Shown here: piece after piece, positions 19,301 through 26,168 of the stretch
Numbering within the stretch: position 1 is the stretch's first letter
Layout of the letters: every line of letters starts with the position of its first letter
NCBI GenBank assembly: GCA_020722765.1
Contig: DYKD01000028.1
Location: 1 to 34,159 of the forward strand
DNA from: Brevinema andersonii
GTDB lineage: Bacteria; Spirochaetota; DYKD01
DNA length: 34,159 bases
Direction: 5' to 3'
Program-made: the position numbers and the translations under genes
Notes under the pieces: model-generated
What the model was told of the DNA's origin: nothing
The model's input: only the letters and a program-made list of their open reading frames with translations
Databases searched by the model: none

Positions 19301-22300
19301 AAGCCTGCGCAAGATTCAGATTGCTGTATGATGTGGAAACAAGATCGTTTCCAGCCAAATACGTCGTCATCCCATTTCTTGTAAGTTTAGAAAGGTATTT
19401 TACTGTTTTTCCAGAAGGGAAAGGTCCGATGGTGGCTTTCAGATAGATGTCATTCGCTGAACGTAGAAACTCCTCAAAACCAAGAACTGTTGAAGTTGCC
19501 CAGTTATTCGTAGTAAAAAAGAATTCCGCAGAGTCATACCCATCATGCGGATACACCCCAACCAAGATATCAATCCTATCACTACTTGCAGGAGAAAGAG
19601 GAGAACGCATTGTTCCCATTCCAACGACCTCCTCCTGTTCAGGGATATGACGGGCAGCAATGGGAGCATACTGTATCTTATAGAGAATCCTGGCATTTAT
19701 GACTGATGCAGACGAACCGAAATCATTACAAGCTGAAGCATCAAAGGGAAGTGATGCGGATATTCCAAGGACATCCTCACTAGGCCTGAAGTACCTGAAA
19801 AATGAGACCTTATCTCCAAAATCAACATCAAGCGTGTCGAGAGGAATCCTGAATTCTGCCCAACTGTTTGTGATAAACTTATAGTCACTGCCTTCAACAA
19901 GAGAAGATTCTATCAACGAAGAGGTTGAATTATCCCAATCATAAGTGATGAACTTTCCAAAGCTGGAGACTCCGGATTTCAACCACCCTTCTGCCCAGAA
20001 ATTGGGTTTAAGAGTCCAGGCGACTGTAGTTCCATTATTAGCGATAAAAGGATCTGACGTGATCCCAGTAGGCAAAGCTTTTGATTCAAAGATGAAACCA
20101 AAATGGGAAGACTTGTCATAACCCGTGGCGCTCTCATTGGAATAATCTTCCCCCATTGTAAAACCCAGATAGAGATAATCTGGATCATTGGAAAGATAAA
20201 TATCCTTGCTGAAGTCACGTGGCTGTTTGAAGGCAGAGGCAACGGCATAAGAATTGCTTCCCCATGCGGTCTCCTTTATACCATCAATGAATGGAGTGAA
20301 AGGAGCTGTTGTTGGGAGAGGAATCTGTTGAGTTGCTATTGTTGAAAAATGCCAGACAGGAGCATTTGGAGTCAGTTCGCCTGCACGGGTTCTTGCACGA
20401 ACTCTCCAGAAATAATCCATCCCGTCAGGGAGACTTGAAGGGATAGCATAATTTGTATTTGTCACATTCACACGATAAAGGACGGAATTGCTGAGGTCAG
20501 CTGTGGTACTCAATTCTAATAAATACCCAGTGAGAGGATTTGTCACACCATCTGCATTATTCCACATTAAAACAGGCTGAAGGCCTATGGAAGGAGCATC
20601 ATTTGTTGGATATACCGGTCCTACAACGGGAGCAGGATAAGAATGAATATACCCAGAAGGATCAAGATTCAGCTCAACCCAAAAATCGATAGCACCATCA
20701 GAGATTTCCTCTACCCATTTACTCAAATTATTTCCGGGATCGTTTGTTCCATAAGGGGGAATCGAGATGGCATCAACAGCATCACAAAGGAAATAATCAT
20801 AAGTAGAGTCTCCACTATTAGCATAAGTGGAAGGCACAGAATTTTTCAAAAAGACAAATTGAAAACGGGCTTTCTTTGTTCCAACCAAGCCCACATCAGA
20901 CCTGGCAATCTTGAACTCAATCATTCCAGTAGTTGGATTGATGTAACTGGGGGTTGACCCATAAGTCGGAGGAGCGTACCAGGCATTGCCTGTGTTCGTA
21001 AAGAGTTCAATCTGGGTTGTTCCAACACCAGCATCATGAAGTATCACATTGAAATGCGGATAATGGCTCTCCGCACTCACTCGCCCATATTTTCCACCAA
21101 TCAGGATATCAGAATCATCTGCAATCCAATTCATACCTGGGGTAGACGAAGAGTTTTGTGTCCTGATTGTAACTGCCACATAAGGTTTTGTCACGTCATT
21201 TATGGAGGCATACTTGAAAAGAAAATAGATGTCATTACTGTCAAAAGTGACCCTGGCCTCTTCGCAATTATAGTTTCCAAGATTCCCGGAATCTGCATCT
21301 GTCCTTTGCGCACCAGTTTTGTTTACCCAGATCCATTCATTGGACGAGACTCTTCCCATGTTCACATGACCTGCAGAACTTCCTTTCCAATCATCAGCCT
21401 GCCCGTCAATCGTCTTAAAAAGTTTTTTCGTTGTAAAACTGGATACCATGCTCCAGACTCCCACCTGCCCATGAATGTCATAAGGCCGTACACGCCAGTA
21501 GAGTTTGGTATTATAGGGCAAAGTTGCCGATGTCTTCCTGTTTGTACCACTGCAACTCACATATTCCAGCGAAGTTGAGAAATTACTGCTCGCACTGAGT
21601 TGAAAAAGGTAGAATGGAACTTCATCAGAATCCGCATCAGTTGCAGAATTCCATGAGAAAACAGGAGATTCATCAGAGACTCTGATATCAACCGGAGAAA
21701 CAGCAGAACTAGCAACAGGAGCATTTAGATTAGGATCAACTCCCCCAGCAGGATTAAATGAGACATCAAACCAAAAATCAAGCATCTGGTCAGAAACTTC
21801 ACTCCAAGTCTCTCCAGGCATGGGAGAGATCACGTCCAATGCGCCAGTCAGATATTTACCAGCCACAAAACCGTTTGAATCCTGCGCAACCATAATGCTG
21901 AACCTATAATTTTTCCCATTTGTCAAACCAAGCGAAGACCAAGCAATCGCACCTTCAATACAATTCAAAGATGCATTTTGAGCTTTAGATCCTGCAACTG
22001 TTGAAGTCCAGCTTGTTGTATAAAAACGCATGGATGAGAAAGGCATTATCACTTCCTTCTCCCATCTTGCATTGGAAGAGGCTTTCAGACTTGCCAAATC
22101 ACCAAACCATTCCTGTCCAGACAGATTCACTTTGTCTGAATCTATTCCAATACCGATGTAGGGATATCCATTAGTCAGATCCCTAAATTTCGCCAAGAAA
22201 TAGATATAAGCTGTATCTGAAGTCATCCTGAATTCTTCAAGTTCATACGCATTCGTATTCCCACCAAGACTGACCGTGTATCTCCTGTCAGCAGCGGCGT

Positions 22301-23216
22301 CTTTCCAGATAAATTCCGAGGAAGAGATGACAGAACTATTTGTGATCCCCAAAGCAGTCCCAACCCAATCAGACGGGTTCCCGTCAATAGTTCGAATCCC
22401 GACTGTATTGTAGGAATAGTTCAAACCACTGTTATTATTCAGCCTCAGTGTCATCAGGTCAGGATAGAGATCCAAATCATTGTTCAAAGCCCAATTGGTT
22501 GTTGTAGTAAGAAGATAATAATTGACAGTGCCTATCTTATTAAGCGCTGGGATCGAACAAGTATATATGGTTGAATTACTCATGCTGGCGAGTTTAAAAA
22601 CATCGCTTGTCCAGGAATTGGTTGTGTAGCGGACGTATATGCGCTCTTCTGACGATTTGGAATTACTTAAAACCACACGAACTCGGACGGGGGATGCCAT
22701 GCTTACAGATCCGCTTGAATTATCAGTCACTGCAAGTATCTTGACGGGGAAGGCTGTGGTTCGAAGGACTACAGCTGAAGAATCCGCATATCCATAATTT
22801 GCTGATGATTGCTTCATACGAATCGTATAGTAATTTCCACTTATCGCATTTCCACTTATCGTATTATCGCTTCCCCCACTTGTAACCCACTGCAACGTCA
22901 AAACAGAATTCAAAGGATGACTGACCGCATTGACCCATTTATTGTTATAAGACGAATTTTCAAGCAACCACTGGTCAGCGTTACTGTTGGCAAGCACAGT
23001 ACAGTTGAAATAAACAGCCCCACCTAGACTTTCAGTATTCATTTGATAAGTTGCCCACCCTTCAAATTCCACATGTAACCAGAGTCCGTCAGAGGCAAGA
23101 TCCGCAGATACCAACGGAACAAGAAAAAAAATTATTCCCATTATATTCAATATCCAAGCTCTTATCTTTAACAATAAAGAACCCTGTTTCTTAAAACATC
23201 CTATTAGATTCATCAT
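13317..23216 (-). CDS. giant multidomain GH13 amylase with DOMON, FN3 and CBM-like domains
   Basis: This is a 3,299-residue exported protein with a signal peptide to about residue 38. Domain order is N-terminal module (39-155) and E-set-like unit (155-260). DOMON/glucodextranase-C-like domains follow at 275-495, 600-852, 965-1195, 1416-1660 and 1875-2095, alternating with Ig/FN3-type units. Four of the five end in a motif like SDQMLDFWFDVSFNP. The GH13 catalytic domain is at 2118-2580 with GFRMDYA (Asp2288), FGEIFDG (Glu2323) and FLDNHDKDR (Asp2396). C-terminal units are carboxypeptidase-regulatory-like (2590-2672), FN3 (2674-2766), CBM20-like (2768-2880), two FN3 (2883-3072), CBM-like (3073-3172) and FN3 (3175-3264). 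Region I reads IDWPGTA, so the usual Asn-His pair is missing. Similar DOMON domains occur in amylopullulanases and glucodextranases. The start ATG overlaps the PorV-like stop (TGATG). Amylase or pullulanase activity on extracellular starch is inferred. Confidence 0.88.
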   Translation of the reverse strand: MMNLIGCFKKQGSLLLKIRAWILNIMGIIFFLVPLVSADLASDGLWLHVEFEGWATYQMNTESLGGAVYFNCTVLANSNADQWLLENSSYNNKWVNAVSHPLNSVLTLQWVTSGGSDNTISGNAISGNYYTIRMKQSSANYGYADSSAVVLRTTAFPVKILAVTDNSSGSVSMASPVRVRVVLSNSKSSEERIYVRYTTNSWTSDVFKLASMSNSTIYTCSIPALNKIGTVNYYLLTTTTNWALNNDLDLYPDLMTLRLNNNSGLNYSYNTVGIRTIDGNPSDWVGTALGITNSSVISSSEFIWKDAAADRRYTVSLGGNTNAYELEEFRMTSDTAYIYFLAKFRDLTNGYPYIGIGIDSDKVNLSGQEWFGDLASLKASSNARWEKEVIMPFSSMRFYTTSWTSTVAGSKAQNASLNCIEGAIAWSSLGLTNGKNYRFSIMVAQDSNGFVAGKYLTGALDVISPMPGETWSEVSDQMLDFWFDVSFNPAGGVDPNLNAPVASSAVSPVDIRVSDESPVFSWNSATDADSDEVPFYLFQLSASSNFSTSLEYVSCSGTNRKTSATLPYNTKLYWRVRPYDIHGQVGVWSMVSSFTTKKLFKTIDGQADDWKGSSAGHVNMGRVSSNEWIWVNKTGAQRTDADSGNLGNYNCEEARVTFDSNDIYFLFKYASINDVTKPYVAVTIRTQNSSSTPGMNWIADDSDILIGGKYGRVSAESHYPHFNVILHDAGVGTTQIELFTNTGNAWYAPPTYGSTPSYINPTTGMIEFKIARSDVGLVGTKKARFQFVFLKNSVPSTYANSGDSTYDYFLCDAVDAISIPPYGTNDPGNNLSKWVEEISDGAIDFWVELNLDPSGYIHSYPAPVVGPVYPTNDAPSIGLQPVLMWNNADGVTNPLTGYLLELSTTADLSNSVLYRVNVTNTNYAIPSSLPDGMDYFWRVRARTRAGELTPNAPVWHFSTIATQQIPLPTTAPFTPFIDGIKETAWGSNSYAVASAFKQPRDFSKDIYLSNDPDYLYLGFTMGEDYSNESATGYDKSSHFGFIFESKALPTGITSDPFIANNGTTVAWTLKPNFWAEGWLKSGVSSFGKFITYDWDNSTSSLIESSLVEGSDYKFITNSWAEFRIPLDTLDVDFGDKVSFFRYFRPSEDVLGISASLPFDASACNDFGSSASVINARILYKIQYAPIAARHIPEQEEVVGMGTMRSPLSPASSDRIDILVGVYPHDGYDSAEFFFTTNNWATSTVLGFEEFLRSANDIYLKATIGPFPSGKTVKYLSKLTRNGMTTYLAGNDLVSTSYSNLNLAQASAFSFVVGNSAPPQPAIILSPSLVYSNGLLLANISFVSDSDNQPLSCFVEWYKNGVHQTNLDSQLTNLPFQTSVTGLSPGDSWVCSARLFDGYLFSEKVNSSAASVLLTAWTELIDHPFDRLNRALFTNGEYVWFDAVGDVRSDQVPSDADVYDLEQFRIKADDQYLYFLIKTRDLSLPYRFGTVVTINTDLTVSSSKFNVGDEMSLALGTNYYGPASQRGSHLDLLLHSKLIGTPIIEMIRTTDTTWTALAGTEGELSLYPESGYCEARVQRSVLGLSGNKRARISVAIFKDYVGSADLVDSSIDMIGNDALDSASVGFSNGSSLVNYISDVSSWQEELSDNALDFWFDVPMTMTNSTPQTVSGFIPSDGAVLNTLTPALTWARSTEPDVTSYRLQLWFRTNELLYDVNTKSTQFVIPENLPYSFTNYYWRVYARDVSGQLSPDAPIIRFKADTSSPLCGKIIDSLNLDNMNKYSGSEDADGHLLFTWSPAVDASGVSNYYLCVGTTPNGIDILSDKLIHGSLTRSVVSNLAGGITYYAKVKAMNKLGIIGDYGESSDGIYVSKINIEALPSSEWSNSTPGNNVGTVVSGVGIWQDALGDVRNQRTNMDLYKFKVTSDANNLYLYLQFTSAFPWTPGNQLVQIALQNDSYSRTRVFQGRNISSADLNVSSDAAWEYLIKVYPGQEDVDICDDTFNNWRKGRSFTTAGEQCVVAAIPLSMLGGQERFSSSSVKFSIAIFSNNLGSVASIDGDFTPDALETVSSNTGDLATWNSISDQILDYYLSCSFDSLGNVISFYGQPVSQSTLPTYVTAGAGSAGWIQNSIIYFMFIDRFYNGDPANDVIGGTTRKGGDLKGILDNLDYLRSLNINTIYVAPPMAFGEAGSAGYNPYDWWKVDSHFGSEAEFREFISTLKANGIDLIIDWPGTAIGGGPVADNNPNWSKLYQSPWGGWPEWTVGMAEVQQFFSDTTTHWSAKGVRGFRMDYAKFDGNPLDHGHQYWQYVRKRLKSSFPDRYIFGEIFDGAYKISTYTWDGNELDGCFDFPLAFYGGPGINGWAFQNNTDSGSFWSGIQANENSYGNNPIMISFLDNHDKDRALRQCGGDSWKLRQALGFSITWHEPTSLFYGTEMGMDGWRIDNDLDNSPCIDLMWGINPLVTPEWGGYNFIQYNFTKRLLSGKRSFPGLRSGKIGVNVRYASGQWFIYERNYYNETALVIINQGSSGASAPCGTGAGDITTWPNRKWRDWMNGGDNFFTGADGKFTGGIFVNGHDTRVLISRNDGGGGYGECTIYGKVNVPNAIVRIKDFAGTIYERVAQADQNGNYSLQNVMTYDDGNENRTVECLAPGYSISYMPVTLYDTGNINLDISLSPDNTSPAFPKGLTARAGDGLVQLNWVKNTEDDFNSYVVYRSEDAGEKFVKIDESLDNAYIDNSVKNGTSYSYRIRAKDRSGNLSAYSKTADVRAGTIPVTFWIDMSTSGLNHVETVLIRGNSEKMNFWGIIGDDKQLEDMGNGLWKITFDLDSRMGVMYKFKVLANGSWYEENYFSGSGTWYGNRYVDLNDQGQGKLDLFHRWNNLSTPVPVRPDGLTLSPGNNQVSLAWEKNPEVNIQYYALYRKTAGSFSNIARIDASLNQFIDKDVLNGTAYFYYITAVNSLGQASINSKTNTATPQSNVNVPPTEPLGLLLSGYSTNQVYLSWMPNKEPNLAGYNVYRSNTGGSWARVNKTLVSIGTNPHFIDTVSPYIDYSYKVTAIDDSVNANESAFSVTVAGKLSLVRFIVDMGPISFNQVSLGGNALPFTWSGVRLSRLNPSTPNDNRYFVDTGLMAGQSYQYKYSYDGIFEEDFNTWHKNRQYDVDLLAEKEAIQIDVWGGQPKAPANCWTFPFDKRVALYWDAVSAPNIGGYNVYYSTNAAGPFVRVNSSPVTGTSYEVSGLQNNTRYFFKIRSFAGGVIRIESADSILLESTPRQSVPVYFKSMLETEPLWLGKGTMETGLEVCHE

Positions 23217-24166
23217 CAGAACACCATCCCAAAACTTAACTTGTGGTCAAGAACAAAACCATCCAATCCGGAAATATTGTGGCTAACTGCATAGTCAATA
23301 CTGAAAATTTCCATGAAAGAATATCCAAGCCCCATTCCAATAGACAACAGATTTGCACCAGCACGCAATTTGACTCCCTTGTATTCAAACTCAACACCAC
23401 CTTTGATATTGGCAAATCCAGGAACATAATCAAAATCAACCAATAACATCAGTCCAAACTCTTTTTTACTTCCAAACTGGAATGGATACAAGACCCCTCC
23501 CATGACACGGCGGTGAGCCATATCCTCATAAGCTATTCCCATATCACTTGAAACAAAATCCTGAATGGACAATCCAAAACCTATTCCTTCTTTCAAAAAC
23601 AGTTGCAAACCGAAATCTGCGGAGAACCCTGAAAATTTCGAGTTCACTTCCTGGAAATATTGTTCTGTGTACTGCTCTGGCGAGAAATTCCCAAACAGAT
23701 ACTTTCCTGTAATTCCATAAGACAATCTCATGCCTTGCTCCTTCGGCAATGGCAAAAAACCTGAAAAGGAGACCCCTAACCTTGAGTAGCTGGCAAGTCC
23801 TGTAAAGGAGAGGGAGGCAAAACTGATTCCCAACCCACCTACACCCGAAGCTGGCGTTATGAATGATGCACTCCATGACTTCATATCGACAGGGAAATAC
23901 CCGTCAGCACTTGTCAAATCCTGATTATTTTCCATGCCTGTCATCAGAAGGTTATAGTCAATTGAAACATGGCTCCTCTCAATTCCAGCAAAACCTGCGG
24001 GATTGGAAAAGAGAACTTGTGGCGTGTTAAAAAGACAGACAGACGCATCACCCATCCCCGCCTGGAGCGCATTCATCCCAAAAGATGCAGTGAAGGCATG
24101 GGAAATCCGCGCAGGTAATACAGCAAAAAATATCAAAACCAGAATAAGACTAAAAAAACTTCTCAT
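23216..24166 (-). CDS. PorV/UPF0164-like outer-membrane beta-barrel protein
   Basis: The protein has 316 residues if started at the ATG at 24166, which has GGAG 5 bases upstream; a GTG at 24172 overlaps the previous stop but its spacing to a ribosome binding site is poor. The signal peptide is followed by a PorV-style N-terminus: NALQAGMGDASVCLF, then SNPAGFAG. Glycine- and aromatic-rich amphipathic strands follow, ending in KLSFGMVF with a terminal Phe. Its stop shares one base with the start of the giant amylase gene, so the two are tightly coupled. This suggests that the barrel helps export, anchor or assemble that protein. The giant protein itself has no obvious type IX sorting tail, so the link is contextual. 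A lipid or hydrophobic-substrate channel is the alternative. Confidence 0.7.
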   Translation of the reverse strand: MRSFFSLILVLIFFAVLPARISHAFTASFGMNALQAGMGDASVCLFNTPQVLFSNPAGFAGIERSHVSIDYNLLMTGMENNQDLTSADGYFPVDMKSWSASFITPASGVGGLGISFASLSFTGLASYSRLGVSFSGFLPLPKEQGMRLSYGITGKYLFGNFSPEQYTEQYFQEVNSKFSGFSADFGLQLFLKEGIGFGLSIQDFVSSDMGIAYEDMAHRRVMGGVLYPFQFGSKKEFGLMLLVDFDYVPGFANIKGGVEFEYKGVKLRAGANLLSIGMGLGYSFMEIFSIDYAVSHNISGLDGFVLDHKLSFGMVF

Positions 24167-24168
24167 TT

Positions 24169-24549
24169 TCACTCCACAATCACCAAGGAATTATCATCAG
24201 GATCATTGGCATTCTCACCATTTGGATCCTTCTCCCACTTCTGTCCATCAATCACAAACTTATACTTGTAACGTCCTGGTTCAAGTTTGACAACAGCACT
24301 CCAGACACCTTCATCAGTTTTCTGAAGATTCACCGCATTCTCATGGTTGCCAGATGCCCAGGAGTTGAAATCCCCTGCAACATTCACCTGCTGTGCGGAG
24401 GGTGCAAAATATTGGAACGTCACTCCTTCTGCTGTCTGTGTGGGACCCGAAAGTCTTGGCTTGATGATCTGCAAGGCACTGCACCCAACCAGAAAAAACA
24501 TTGCACCGAAGAAGCCTAACAGGACTATATGCGCTTTTTTTTGTATCAT
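24169..24549 (-). CDS. small CBM48-type glycogen-binding lipoprotein
   Basis: This 126-residue protein has a lipobox FLVGC, with Cys23 as the acylated residue. Residues about 41-126 form a single CBM48/isoamylase-N-like module: VTFQYFAPSAQQVNVAGDFN, then W, then GVWSAVVKLEPGRYKYKFVI and DGQKW. There is no other domain. The most likely role is a surface-tethered alpha-glucan-binding protein. It lies directly after a barrel gene (TGATG overlap) that is paralogous to a barrel carrying its own CBM48. The lipoprotein may therefore supply that barrel's missing binding module in trans. A GGGAGG site lies 11 bases before the ATG. Confidence 0.87.
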   Translation of the reverse strand: MIQKKAHIVLLGFFGAMFFLVGCSALQIIKPRLSGPTQTAEGVTFQYFAPSAQQVNVAGDFNSWASGNHENAVNLQKTDEGVWSAVVKLEPGRYKYKFVIDGQKWEKDPNGENANDPDDNSLVIVE

Positions 24550-26168
24550 CAGAATTTGAACCTCCCGCTCAGGGTGATATAATGTGATGTGGAGAGCTGC
24601 CTTTCCGCATTAAATAGATTCTCTCTCTTGCTGACATTTTTTCCAAATGCATAAGCCTGCTGCAACATAAAATCGAATCCTATCGAGTTATCAATATCAA
24701 GCCGGGGTGAAAGTCCATATTCAAACGAGAACTGGAGGTCTCTTGAAACAGAATACGTGATGGCTCCAAAAACATTGATGAAAAAATCCTGAAAACACTC
24801 CCCGCTGGGTTTCTCAGTGAACAGATAATATTTGGACCTACCTCTCAATTCCAGTCCCAACTTGTCAACCGGATTCCACACAGCTCCCAACCTTGCAAGA
24901 AATGTCGAGACATCCATTTGTTCTGCAATAAAGGAAACAAACTGAAAATCAGGGATTATCGAGAACGCTCCGACTGTGACAGTCGAATCAAGCCTTGCAC
25001 CGATCTCCTGCTTTGTTTCTGGAACCGAGAAAAGTCCTGCTAATGAATAACTGTCAAGCAATGCAGCCCAGTTCCCTTCCTTCGCCTTATTGAACCAACC
25101 GGACATAATGAGAGTCAACAGGCTGTTCTCTACAGAGAGATTTATCCTGATATGATCCAATTCATATTTCTTTGTGATAATATCCGGTTTCCCCGCTGTG
25201 GGAATATACTCATCAGCCTCCCCTTTGTTAAGACCATACCTGATTTCAAGCATCAATGATTTTATAGGGATCAATTGCAAGCCAGCATGAAGGGCCAGTT
25301 CCGACATTGGGGACTCATTGAGATATCCGTTCGTACTAACGAATTTTGCAAAATAGCCACCAGTCTTCATCTGATATGAACCTTCAGCAAAAATCGATAT
25401 CTTCTCCCAGAGATTGAAACCAATATCTGAAGCAATCAAACCGTCCCAATCCCTCCCTTCAGGTTTGAAAAAAGAGTTCGTATCAAACTGGTACCATTTT
25501 TCATCAGGAAGTTGAGCCCATCCTGAACTGTTCACATCTGGCAAGGAGAAATCATATTGTTTATAGATTCCTGAAACACCGATTTTGAAGATCGAAAACT
25601 CCAGCAGAGTTCTTTCCACAACCTGATAAAGGAGACGTTTATCTACAGTAGATCCCGCAATGATGGTATCCTGGTTCAACGGGGCAACAAGCGCAGAGAA
25701 AAGCAATCCATAATGATTCCTACCCCATTTCGAATCCTCACTTCCACCTTTTTGATAGAAAGAAATGGGAGGGTTGAAATTTCCAGATTCTGCATCCAGG
25801 ATTCGCATAGGGTCATCAAGGTCAAAAAAACGGTCTTTCACAAAAAGTGACATCCCCACATCTGGGCCCTGATAACGCAAGTTGATTTTATCAAGGAAGA
25901 TGAGAGACTTGTCCACATCGGAATCATAAAGGAACGATGCAGAACCCCAAAAGAGGTCATTTGCATTGAACACAAGTCCAGGAGAGAATATATACCTATA
26001 TGTATCAACATGGATGGAATCATAGTTGTTCTCATTTGATTGTTTTTCAACTACAAACCTTCCATATGAAAGAGCACTCCCATCAACATAAAAGGAGCTG
26101 GATAAAAGGTCTCCGTTCAAGAACATGCAAAGAAAAAAAAGGATGTGCCTTGCAAAGGTCTTTTTCAA
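24549..26168 (-). CDS. large outer-membrane beta-barrel protein (paralogue of the CBM48-barrel)
   Basis: This 539-residue protein starts at TTG (26168), which overlaps the upstream stop as TTGA. GAGG lies about 7 bases before it, and the start gives a complete signal peptide (KKTFARHILFFLCMFLNGDL). No ATG provides the same leader. The rest consists of alternating amphipathic strands and ends in HYITLSGRFKF with a terminal Phe, as expected for a BAM-inserted barrel. Segments such as SGWAQLPDEKWYQFDTNSFF and KTGGYFAKF align by eye with the barrel part of the preceding gene product, so the two are paralogues. I do not recognise a named porin family. A passage for maltodextrins or a docking barrel for starch-binding proteins is inferred from context. 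Confidence 0.7.
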   Translation of the reverse strand: MKKTFARHILFFLCMFLNGDLLSSSFYVDGSALSYGRFVVEKQSNENNYDSIHVDTYRYIFSPGLVFNANDLFWGSASFLYDSDVDKSLIFLDKINLRYQGPDVGMSLFVKDRFFDLDDPMRILDAESGNFNPPISFYQKGGSEDSKWGRNHYGLLFSALVAPLNQDTIIAGSTVDKRLLYQVVERTLLEFSIFKIGVSGIYKQYDFSLPDVNSSGWAQLPDEKWYQFDTNSFFKPEGRDWDGLIASDIGFNLWEKISIFAEGSYQMKTGGYFAKFVSTNGYLNESPMSELALHAGLQLIPIKSLMLEIRYGLNKGEADEYIPTAGKPDIITKKYELDHIRINLSVENSLLTLIMSGWFNKAKEGNWAALLDSYSLAGLFSVPETKQEIGARLDSTVTVGAFSIIPDFQFVSFIAEQMDVSTFLARLGAVWNPVDKLGLELRGRSKYYLFTEKPSGECFQDFFINVFGAITYSVSRDLQFSFEYGLSPRLDIDNSIGFDFMLQQAYAFGKNVSKRENLFNAERQLSTSHYITLSGRFKF

